Shown here in pieces: positions 35,495 to 41,591 of a stretch of 41,591 bases of DNA. The notes under the pieces are model-generated. The model was given only the letters and a program-made list of their open reading frames with translations, was not told the origin of the DNA and searched no databases. Numbering within the stretch: position 1 is the first letter of the stretch; each line of letters begins with the position of its first letter. A program made the translations under genes and the position numbers. Source of the stretch: Promethearchaeota archaeon (GTDB taxonomy: Archaea > Asgardarchaeota > Lokiarchaeia > Sigyniarchaeales > SOKP01); contig JABXKB010000002.1 in assembly GCA_013375485.1 (NCBI GenBank), positions 1-41,591 on the forward strand. The letters run 5' to 3'.

Positions 35495-36673
35495 TTAATT
35501 CAAAATTAATAGTTCTCCTTCAATTCTTCCAAAAAAATTGTTTTCTTCTATTAGTTCCTGTAGAATATCATTAAAATGCTCCGGTAAATTCATAATAATA
35601 GAATTTGGAATGTTATTTTTAATATCACTTATTACAATTTCTCTTTTCCCTTGATTCGCATATAGATATTGGATAATCTTACTTTTACATTTCTCTTTAT
35701 TTATTTCGGTTTCTTGTCTCCTCTTTAATTGCATAATCTCAGTCTCTTTTAAACCTCCTATTTTTCCTTCATGAGTAAGTTTTCCATCTCTCATATGAAA
35801 AACTTTAGTAGCAAATTCTGATACAGCAGCATCGTGACTTACTGCTATAAAAGTTGCTCCACGTTTGTTCAAATCCCTAATAAGGTTCAAAACCATAACT
35901 CCTGTTTTTGAATCAAGATCACCCGTTGGTTCATCAAGAACACATATAGCTGGATCATTTGCGAAAGCCCTAGCTATCGCAACTCTCTGCTGTTCGCCTC
36001 CACTCAGTTCAGAGGGCGTATGATGTGCTCTTTCATCTAAACCTACTAACCTTAAAAGATCCATCGCCTTTTTTCTTTTCCCTCGACGACTTAGCTTCCC
36101 TGAAAAATGCAAAGGTACCATAACATTTTCCATAGCAGTCATTTGAGGGAGTAAGTTATAGAATTGAAATACAAACCCTATCCTCTCTCTTCTAATTTCA
36201 GCAAGATCATTGTCAGAAAGCATTGAAATGTTTCTGCCCTCTAAAAATATTTTACCTCTCGTAGGTGTATCAAGTCCTCCAATTAAATTGAGCAATGTTG
36301 TTTTCCCCGATCCTGAAGGTCCCATAATATCAATGAAATCTCCATTATCTATAGTTAAATCAATGCCTCGAAGTGCTGCTACTGCTGTGGTTCCTAATAA
36401 ATATGTCTTATGGAGATTTTCAACAACTATTAAATGTTCATAGTCTTTTCCAGCCCTCCTATCTTCTCTAATTTCCTTTTTCATCTTTTTTTTTTCCATC
36501 TTAGATTGAGTAAGTATTTCCACTTTTTGTTGCTTTATTTCTTCTTGCTTTTTCTTTTTTTTCCATTTTTTAAATTGCTTCGAAACATCGCCTTTCCAAA
36601 TTGCTAACTTACCCGTCTCTTGTTCATATTGCTCCATCAGAGGAGTTTTTTTAATTGTTGGTGATTTAGTCAT
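35495..36673 (-). CDS. ABC ATPase of LolD/MacB type with extra terminal domains
   Basis: The core (about 80-305) is a complete LolD/MacB-class ATPase: Walker A GPSGSGKTT (118-126), Q170, signature LSGGEQQR (223-230), Walker B ICVLDEPTGDLD (243-254) and switch H280. It powers the two FtsX-type permeases downstream. Family members usually have about 220-240 residues; this has 392. The extra N-terminal 78 residues are highly basic and coiled-coil-like (KKWKKKKKQEEIKQQK). The extra C-terminal 65 residues (about 328-392) look like a winged helix (IIQYLYANQGKREIVIS, then FGRIEGELLIL). These could tether regulators. It is first in the operon. Confidence 0.93.
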   Translation of the reverse strand: MTKSPTIKKTPLMEQYEQETGKLAIWKGDVSKQFKKWKKKKKQEEIKQQKVEILTQSKMEKKKMKKEIREDRRAGKDYEHLIVVENLHKTYLLGTTAVAALRGIDLTIDNGDFIDIMGPSGSGKTTLLNLIGGLDTPTRGKIFLEGRNISMLSDNDLAEIRRERIGFVFQFYNLLPQMTAMENVMVPLHFSGKLSRRGKRKKAMDLLRLVGLDERAHHTPSELSGGEQQRVAIARAFANDPAICVLDEPTGDLDSKTGVMVLNLIRDLNKRGATFIAVSHDAAVSEFATKVFHMRDGKLTHEGKIGGLKETEIMQLKRRQETEINKEKCKSKIIQYLYANQGKREIVISDIKNNIPNSIIMNLPEHFNDILQELIEENNFFGRIEGELLILN

Positions 36674-36725
36674 TTTAACTTCTCTTTATTGTAATTGTTT
36701 CTATTTTATGAAATATCTTCTTTCA

Positions 36726-36735
36726 CTTTATAATA
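36726..36735 (-). promoter_or_regulatory. Possible TATA box of the ABC-protease operon
   Basis: On the minus strand ATTATAAAG occurs about 55-60 bases before the ATPase ATG, in a 214-base gap. This is a plausible archaeal TATA element for the five-gene operon; chance matches are likely in such AT-rich sequence. Confidence 0.3.
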
Positions 36736-36887
36736 TCATATCAAAATGCTAAAATAAACTTTTTCAGATGACTCATCTTGTACAGATATGAAAATTATGA
36801 TAATCTTTTAAAAATTGAGATTCTAACTAAATAGAATATTTAATATGCTTTATTTAATAATGAAGAAATTGGAATTTTGAATCTTAT

Positions 36888-37109
36888 TTATTCATTACGA
36901 AATTTTATTACGAGAATTAGCCCTACAATAATAGGAATACTTATTGTTATACTAAATGTCAATGTTATTCTAAAGATTATCGTTAGTCGAGATATTGGAA
37001 GTCCAAGACGTTCATTAATCCAAAGAAATACAAAGAAAGATATAAGACCAGTTATTATTTCCAAACCGGCTATTCCAAATAAGATAAACCCTATATTCTT
37101 TTTTTTCAT
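36888..37109 (-). CDS. Small two-helix membrane protein
   Basis: The 73-residue product has two probable membrane helices (about 5-30 and 46-68) joined by a short polar loop (ERLGLPISRLT), with a positively charged N-terminus (MKKKN). GGGCGA about nine bases before the ATG supports its translation. I do not recognise a family. It lies between the RNase III gene and the ABC ATPase gene on the same strand but with gaps of over 100 bases on each side, so membership of either transcript is unclear. Confidence 0.55.
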   Translation of the reverse strand: MKKKNIGFILFGIAGLEIITGLISFFVFLWINERLGLPISRLTIIFRITLTFSITISIPIIVGLILVIKFRNE

Positions 37110-37216
37110 TTAAATCGCCCTTTATCTTAAAATGATTCATCTTATAATAAGGTCCCATTCTTAAATAATTTCAACATTTTTTTACAATGATGTAATAGCA
37201 AAAATAGTATTTATTT

Positions 37217-37942
37217 TTATTTCGTTTTTAGATATTCTAAGATTTTAGTATAGATGTCTTTTTCCGAATCTCTTTTGTTTTTAAATTTGCATGATTTCAA
37301 GTTTATTGGTATTTTTAGAAGTGTTTTTTTACTAAATTTATCAATAATCCTGGGATTCTTAGCTATCCAGATCAAGTCGTGTTCTTCTCCACTTTTTTCA
37401 TATTCAAGTTCGATAGTTATATTAGTTTTGAATTTTTCTTGTAAGAATTCTAATAATGTATTTTTACTAGAAATCATTGAAGTCTGAATAATTAAATTCA
37501 AATCTTCGTAAAAAGGATTAATCATTTTTTGTTCAACTAAATTCAGATTATACTCAGAATCAAGAAATAAAGCACCACATATCGATTCAAAGATATCAGC
37601 TAGAATACGAGTACCTTTTATTCTTTGTTTTTCTGTCTTTAAAATATATTTTTCTAAGCCAATTTTTTTTGCAATATTTTTTAGGGCATTATCACTTTCT
37701 AGAGTTGCTTTTATTTTTGTAATCTCGCCTGGGTCTTTTACTCCCTTTTTATAAAGTTTTAGAATAAGAACAATTTTAATTACAGCATCTCCCAGTGTTT
37801 CTAAAAATTCATAACTAGGGATTCCAATTTCATTTCCCAATTGGGGGGTAGTTAAGGATTCTAGTAAAAGTTCTTTATTATTAAATTCATAATCTAAAAA
37901 TTCTTGGAATTTCCTTAATTTATCCATCTCGTTTATATACAT
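37217..37942 (-). CDS. rnc: Ribonuclease III with double-stranded-RNA-binding-like domain
   Basis: RNase III cuts double-stranded RNA and is common in bacteria and eukaryotes but scarce in archaea. The 241-residue protein keeps the family signature YEFLETLGDAVIK (44-56) and ILADIFESICGALFLD (113-128). E45, D52, D116 and E119 align with the four catalytic acidic residues of E. coli RNase III (E38, D45, D114, E117). Residues about 160-238 resemble a dsRNA-binding domain (NTLLEFLQEKFKTNITIELEYE, GEEHDLIWIAKN, then a C-terminal helix), although the usual G-x-G-x-SKK loop is not plain. A second ATG five codons in is possible. It stands alone on the minus strand. Confidence 0.9.
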   Translation of the reverse strand: MYINEMDKLRKFQEFLDYEFNNKELLLESLTTPQLGNEIGIPSYEFLETLGDAVIKIVLILKLYKKGVKDPGEITKIKATLESDNALKNIAKKIGLEKYILKTEKQRIKGTRILADIFESICGALFLDSEYNLNLVEQKMINPFYEDLNLIIQTSMISSKNTLLEFLQEKFKTNITIELEYEKSGEEHDLIWIAKNPRIIDKFSKKTLLKIPINLKSCKFKNKRDSEKDIYTKILEYLKTK

Positions 37943-38001
37943 TATTTAATTACTATCATTTTCAGTTAAATTTAAAAATTTAGACAAAACTTTAATATAA
38001 T

Positions 38002-38433
38002 ATGGAAAGAGGAAATAAGGAAAAAATTATAGAAATGATTAAAGCAATTGAAAACAAGAATTCAGAAATGGAAGAATACATCTCAAATTTATCAATATTA
38101 TCAAGAAATGATACGTTAAAAAAAATTACACAGGATATTATTAATAATAATTCATTATTACAAGAACTTATTGGAGCTGAAACCCAAGTTATCTCAAGTA
38201 AAGAAATTGAGAAGAACTCTTCTGAATTTATAATAGAGTGCTATATTGATAAAATCCAAGAAGATCCTTATAAAAAAGTTATTTTTTTAAGAGAGTTCCT
38301 TGGATTATTCCAAGAACGAATATCCGAGATAGATAAAGAGGTTATACTGAAGTCCTTGAAAGATGAAAAAAATGAAGAAAAGTTAAGAGAAGAAATGATA
38401 TCCTTAGCGAATATTTTCAGGCTTAACTTATAA
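38002..38433 (+). CDS. Helical protein of unknown function
   Basis: The 143-residue protein is almost all helix, rich in Lys, Glu and Ile, with heptad-like stretches (IIEMIKAIENKNSEMEEYI and KVIFLREFLGLFQERISEI). No known domain is recognised. It starts at an ATG 60 bases from the divergent RNase III gene, and its last six bases overlap the convergent SCP2-like gene. A shared promoter region with RNase III is possible. Confidence 0.55.
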   Translation: MERGNKEKIIEMIKAIENKNSEMEEYISNLSILSRNDTLKKITQDIINNNSLLQELIGAETQVISSKEIEKNSSEFIIECYIDKIQEDPYKKVIFLREFLGLFQERISEIDKEVILKSLKDEKNEEKLREEMISLANIFRLNL

Positions 38434-38820
38434 ATTAAATAATTCAAGTAATACTAATACGTGTTTTATTCCCCTAATTTTTATTTTTCCTATAAAAATC
38501 TTACGAATAACTTTTCCCATTGAAACTGAATCACTACCAAGAAGTTCCATGAACATGGGTGTCGTAGTTTGCAATAAACCATCCCATCCTGCATTTTTCT
38601 TTTTTAGATTCTCTTTTGGTTGGTTTTTAATACCTTCCACATATATTTTTCCTTTATCTATTATAAGCAATGCTGCCCATTTTCCATCTTTTGCATTTAA
38701 AAGAACTTTAACTTCAGTATCTTTAAATTTTTGTTTAAATTCTTCCATTTCATTTAAAGGTTCAACTTGTTTGGAAACTATTCCAGCAAAACCACGCAGT
38801 TTTTTTTTCTCTTCTACCAT
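38428..38820 (-). CDS. SCP2-like lipid-carrier domain protein
   Basis: The 130-residue protein (from ATG 38820; a TTG three codons earlier is less likely) resembles the sterol-carrier-protein-2 fold: strands VKVLLNAKDGKWAALLII and KIYVEGIK, a loop WDGLLQTTTPMFMELLGSDS, and the final MGKVIRKIFIGKIKIRGIKH where SCP2 proteins have a G-K-hydrophobic-K-hydrophobic-x-G ending. It would bind a hydrophobic ligand such as a lipid or acyl-CoA. No ligand can be predicted. It is the sole gene of its strand here, convergent with the helical protein. Confidence 0.6.
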   Translation of the reverse strand: MVEEKKKLRGFAGIVSKQVEPLNEMEEFKQKFKDTEVKVLLNAKDGKWAALLIIDKGKIYVEGIKNQPKENLKKKNAGWDGLLQTTTPMFMELLGSDSVSMGKVIRKIFIGKIKIRGIKHVLVLLELFNL

Positions 38821-38996
38821 ATGAATCAATACTTGGACATGTTAATTATATATATAATGAAATTTTTTTTTAAATTATAATTTAATTACTCCTTAAATAA
38901 TTTAAAGGTTTAAACTATTCAAGGATAAAAATTTATATATCAGATAAACTAAGGAAGAATAAGTGATCTAACTCTAGATCTCAAAAAAAGTCATAA

Positions 38997-39251
38997 TTAA
39001 TACGCATCGCCATCAGCTATATCAAATAGATCTTCATATGCTTTACGATCCTCTCCAGAAATTCTCTCTCCTTTAAGACCCTCTTTAATTATAATAGGAG
39101 CACTTTCCTTTTCATCATGCTTAATCGTTTTTACTATTTTATAATTATCTGTTTGTGATATATCTAAATCGAATTCTTCTTCACATGCCTTACAGAGTAG
39201 TTTGCCGTTTTTTGGGACTAGCATATTTCCACAATTGTCGCAAAATTTCAT
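38997..39251 (-). CDS. Half-length TFS/RpoM-like zinc-ribbon protein
   Basis: The 84-residue protein starts with MKFCDNCGNM and has C4, C7, C20 and C23, matching the N-terminal zinc ribbon of archaeal TFS and eukaryotic RPA12/RPB9-type subunits. TFS (about 105-110 residues) has a second C-terminal ribbon with an acidic tip that stimulates RNA polymerase cleavage. This is absent, replaced by an acidic tail (about 55-84, ending EDLFDIADGDAY). It could compete with TFS for the polymerase or act as an isolated adaptor. The ATG at 39251 follows an AGGTGAT site by about ten bases, better than a GTG at 39266. Confidence 0.75.
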   Translation of the reverse strand: MKFCDNCGNMLVPKNGKLLCKACEEEFDLDISQTDNYKIVKTIKHDEKESAPIIIKEGLKGERISGEDRKAYEDLFDIADGDAY

Positions 39252-39639
39252 AATTTTTAAGATCACCTGTGATATCTTTTATTTCAAATATTTAAACTTA
39301 TCGGTTTATTAGGTTAGTTCCTATCTATTATTACCTTATCAGAAGTATAAAAAATAAAATAACCTTATAAATTTAACTTTTTCTTTGTATTATGTGTTGC
39401 CATTTCACACATATAAATCTAATGTTTTAGTGTTAATAAAATTTTAACAGAGTAGATGATCCTATGGATTAAATAAATCCATAGAATTTGTGATCAAATG
39501 TTTATTTGAATAAAAAGATCTTCTAAGAAAGTGTTAAATCTGAATAATTAAAAAATGCAAAAAAAGATAATTAATTATTTAATTTTAGTACTAACAACAA
39601 ATTTTTAATAAGGGATATAAAGAAATATCTGTAAAAAAA
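39252..39639. other. Intergenic region upstream of the GDPD genes
   Basis: This 388-base spacer separates the zinc-ribbon gene from three tandem GDPD genes. No coding frame is convincing. A six-base dyad, TATGTG (39391-39396) and CACATA (39408-39413) with an 11-base spacer, overlaps a TATA-like CATATAAATC (39410-39419), and could be an operator over a promoter, though it lies about 220 bases from the first GDPD start. The rest is AT-rich with no feature seen. Confidence 0.35.
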
Positions 39640-40371
39640 ATGAATAATAAAGAGAAAATTTTGATATTTGCCCATAGAGGAGCAAGTAATTTAACACCTG
39701 AAAATACACTAAAAGCATTTAAGAAAGCAATTGAATTAAATGCCGATTATATTGAATTTGATGTCCATCGATCTAAAGATGGGGAAATCGTAATAATACA
39801 TGATGCTAACACATTTCGGACAACAGGCCACTTTGGATTAATAAAAAACATGACTCTTGAAGAGTTAAAGGAGCTTGATTGCGGAGATGGTGAAAGAATA
39901 CCAACATTGCGAGAACTAATTAAATTAGCAAAGAACAAGATTGGCTTGAATTGCGAAGTAAAAGCCAGAGGTCTTGCTGAACAAATTGTAAATATTATCA
40001 ATGAAGAGGAGATGATTGAATCAACTATAATTAGTTCATTCAAACACGATGTTCTGATGAGAATTCAGAAATTAGATCCACGAATTAAATTAGCATCATT
40101 AGAACCCTCTCGAACGGGATGGATAAAAAGTTGGTTATCTCGGAAAAAATTAATTAAGGTAGCAATTAATAATAAGCTTTATGCTATTAATCCTTTCTTT
40201 AGACTTGTAAATGAAAATTTTATAGATAAAGCTCATAATAATAATCTCAAAATCTTTCCTTGGACTGTGAATTCTGATTCTGCTATAAAGAAACTGATTA
40301 ATAATGGCGTTGATGGAATTATTACCAATGATGTTGAAAGAGTTAGAGAGTTATTGAATCGAAAAAAATAA
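39640..40371 (+). CDS. Glycerophosphodiester phosphodiesterase, copy 1
   Basis: The enzyme hydrolyses glycerophosphodiesters to glycerol phosphate and an alcohol. The 243-residue cytoplasmic protein has FAHRGASNLTPENTL (10-24), EFDVHRSKDGEIVIIHD (39-55), EVKARG and a C-terminal NNGVDGIITND segment, all typical of the GDPD TIM barrel, with the first catalytic His-Arg pair intact. No signal peptide is seen. It is first of three tandem paralogues on the same strand with gaps of 33 and 44 bases, probably one transcript. Confidence 0.92.
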   Translation: MNNKEKILIFAHRGASNLTPENTLKAFKKAIELNADYIEFDVHRSKDGEIVIIHDANTFRTTGHFGLIKNMTLEELKELDCGDGERIPTLRELIKLAKNKIGLNCEVKARGLAEQIVNIINEEEMIESTIISSFKHDVLMRIQKLDPRIKLASLEPSRTGWIKSWLSRKKLIKVAINNKLYAINPFFRLVNENFIDKAHNNNLKIFPWTVNSDSAIKKLINNGVDGIITNDVERVRELLNRKK

Positions 40372-40404
40372 ATTTCTATTTATAACACAATAATTGAAAT
40401 AATT

Positions 40405-41139
40405 ATGAATGAAAATAAAAGTCAACCTTTAATAATTGGCCATAGAGGGGCCTTCGATGAGGCTCCTGAAAACACATTAAAAGGATTTAAAAAAGCAATT
40501 GAATTGGGGGCTGATTATATTGAATTTGATGTTCACCAATCTCAAGATGGAGCACTTGTAGTAATCCATGATAATGATATCCTCAGAAGAATGGGGTATA
40601 ATAATTCAATAAATCAAATGACATTAAAGGAATTACAAAAATTAGATCTTGGAGAAGGTGAAAGAATTCCTGAATTATGGGAAGTTCTAAAACTTGCTAA
40701 GGGAAATATAAATTTGGTCTGTGAAATAAAAGCAAAGGGGATTTCTGATAAAGTAATTACTCTTTTAAGAGAAGAAGAAGTAATAGATTCTACAATAATT
40801 CAATCATTTTATGTTAATATTTTATTAGAAGTTAGGAAACTTGAACCAAAATTAGAATTAGCAGCTATTGTTCCAATTACCGAAGAATATATCCCTGAAT
40901 GGCATAAAAAAAAAAACCTCATTGAAAATGTAATTGATTTAGATTTTCCTATTCTTGAAACTAGGCACAAGAATGTAGATGAGGAATTTTTACGTTATTC
41001 TCATAAACACAATTTAAAGGTATTTGCTTATACAATTAATACAAAAAAGACAATGAAAAGAATGGTTAAGATGGGTGTTGATGGAATTATTGTAAATAGT
41101 ATTTCAAAAGCAAAAAGAGTCCTTGAGCAAAAAAATTAA
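40405..41139 (+). CDS. Glycerophosphodiester phosphodiesterase, copy 2
   Basis: The 244-residue paralogue of copy 1 keeps GHRGAFDEAPENTL, EFDVHQSQDGALVVIHD, CEIKAKG and GVDGIIVNSISKAK. The His-Arg pair and the second His are intact, so it should be active. Identity to copy 1 is visible throughout but far from complete, showing an old duplication. Confidence 0.92.
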   Translation: MNENKSQPLIIGHRGAFDEAPENTLKGFKKAIELGADYIEFDVHQSQDGALVVIHDNDILRRMGYNNSINQMTLKELQKLDLGEGERIPELWEVLKLAKGNINLVCEIKAKGISDKVITLLREEEVIDSTIIQSFYVNILLEVRKLEPKLELAAIVPITEEYIPEWHKKKNLIENVIDLDFPILETRHKNVDEEFLRYSHKHNLKVFAYTINTKKTMKRMVKMGVDGIIVNSISKAKRVLEQKN

Positions 41140-41183
41140 GAATATTTCAGATCGAAAAAAAAAACTACTATTTATAAACTCTT

Positions 41184-41591
41184 ATGAATGTTAATAACGA
41201 TATTTTGGTTATAGGTCATACAGGAGCCAAATCTATGACTCCAGAGAATTCTTTAAAGTCTTTTCAAAAAGCTATCGAGTTAAAAGCAGATTTCATTGAA
41301 TTTGATCTTCGTTTATCTAAGGATGGTGAATTCATTATCATGCATGATGAAAATCTCCTAGATATAACTGGCCATAATGCTTTAGTATATGAAATGACAT
41401 TGAGAGAATTAAAACAATTAGATATTGGAGAAGGTGAAAAAATACCTACACTCACAGAATTAATAAAAATCACGAAGGGAAAGATAAAACTGCTAACAGA
41501 TATTAAAGTATGGGGATTCACTCAGGATTTAGTAAATATCTTAAGAAAGAATGATCTTATTGAAAGTTCAATAGTTAGTTGTTTTGAAATC
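41184..41591 (+). CDS. Glycerophosphodiester phosphodiesterase-like, copy 3 (cut by window end)
   Basis: An open frame from the ATG at 41184 runs off the window after 136 codons. It matches copies 1 and 2 (TPENSLKSFQKAIELKADF, FDLRLSKDGEFIIMHDENL). The first motif reads GHTGAK instead of HRG, so the Arg next to the first catalytic His is replaced by Thr. It may be inactive or altered in substrate. The C-terminal half is not visible. Confidence 0.85.
   Translation, partial: MNVNNDILVIGHTGAKSMTPENSLKSFQKAIELKADFIEFDLRLSKDGEFIIMHDENLLDITGHNALVYEMTLRELKQLDIGEGEKIPTLTELIKITKGKIKLLTDIKVWGFTQDLVNILRKNDLIESSIVSCFEI

Noticed and set aside
36877-37113. Plus-strand frame over the small two-helix membrane gene
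   Set aside because: The minus-strand frame has a better start context, membrane-helix pattern and charge balance; the plus frame ends in a phenylalanine run from an A-rich start of the other strand.
1-41591. tRNA, rRNA, CRISPR array or insertion sequence
   Set aside because: No tRNA-like cloverleaf, rRNA-like stretch, regularly spaced repeat array or transposase was found on reading both strands; small unusual RNAs could still be missed.

Overview
This is an A+T-rich chromosomal window from an archaeon, most likely an Asgard archaeon of the Lokiarchaeia type. The archaeal or eukaryotic-type ribosomal proteins eS1 (S3Ae) and uS15, a short single-fold histone, an archaeal GlmU-type nucleotidyltransferase and an RpoM/TFS-like zinc ribbon point to Archaea. 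Two proteins that look like longin/roadblock folds and a complete RNase III point to Asgard. The lineage is an inference from gene content; no rRNA or tRNA gene was seen.

Layout. 1-4.5 kb: the 3' end of an unknown gene, a six-helix membrane protein, a TPR protein, then a nickel locus in which larC is divergent from an alkaline-phosphatase-like gene and a histidine-rich nikR. 4.7-9.6 kb: histone, a tail-anchored GH2 beta-glucuronidase-like enzyme, a GHMP sugar kinase, a longin-roadblock protein and rubrerythrin. 9.6-12.1 kb: a radical SAM gene and sir2 on the minus strand. 12.1-14.35 kb: a block bounded by two perfect 58-bp direct repeats. It holds a membrane gene resembling an exosortase with catalytic positions replaced, fused to a propeller-like ectodomain, and a small protein ending like a sortase sorting signal. 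14.5-20.6 kb: a second longin-like protein with a glmU-like gene, an AidB-like acyl-CoA dehydrogenase, rps15-rps3ae, and an XTP/dITP pyrophosphatase.

20.6-36.7 kb is the most striking part: a tightly packed five-gene minus-strand operon. In transcription order it encodes an ABC ATPase with extra N- and C-terminal domains, an FtsX/MacB-type permease of 1001 residues, a 1321-residue single-span surface protein, a 1599-residue membrane-anchored subtilisin whose cytoplasmic tail carries two predicted zinc ribbons, and a second FtsX/MacB-type permease of 991 residues. One ATPase with two different permeases suggests a LolCDE-like heteromeric machine. The permeases could use ATP hydrolysis to drive movement of, or control, the protease and the surface protein. 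This is the best candidate for an undescribed system.

36.9-41.6 kb: a two-helix membrane protein, an RNase III with all four catalytic acidic residues, an unknown helical protein, an SCP2-like protein, a half-length TFS-like zinc ribbon, and three tandem glycerophosphodiester phosphodiesterase genes, the third cut by the window end.

Most gene starts are ATG, but several are TTG or GTG. Shine-Dalgarno-like sequences are clear in front of some genes (histone, rps3ae, subtilisin) and absent from others.
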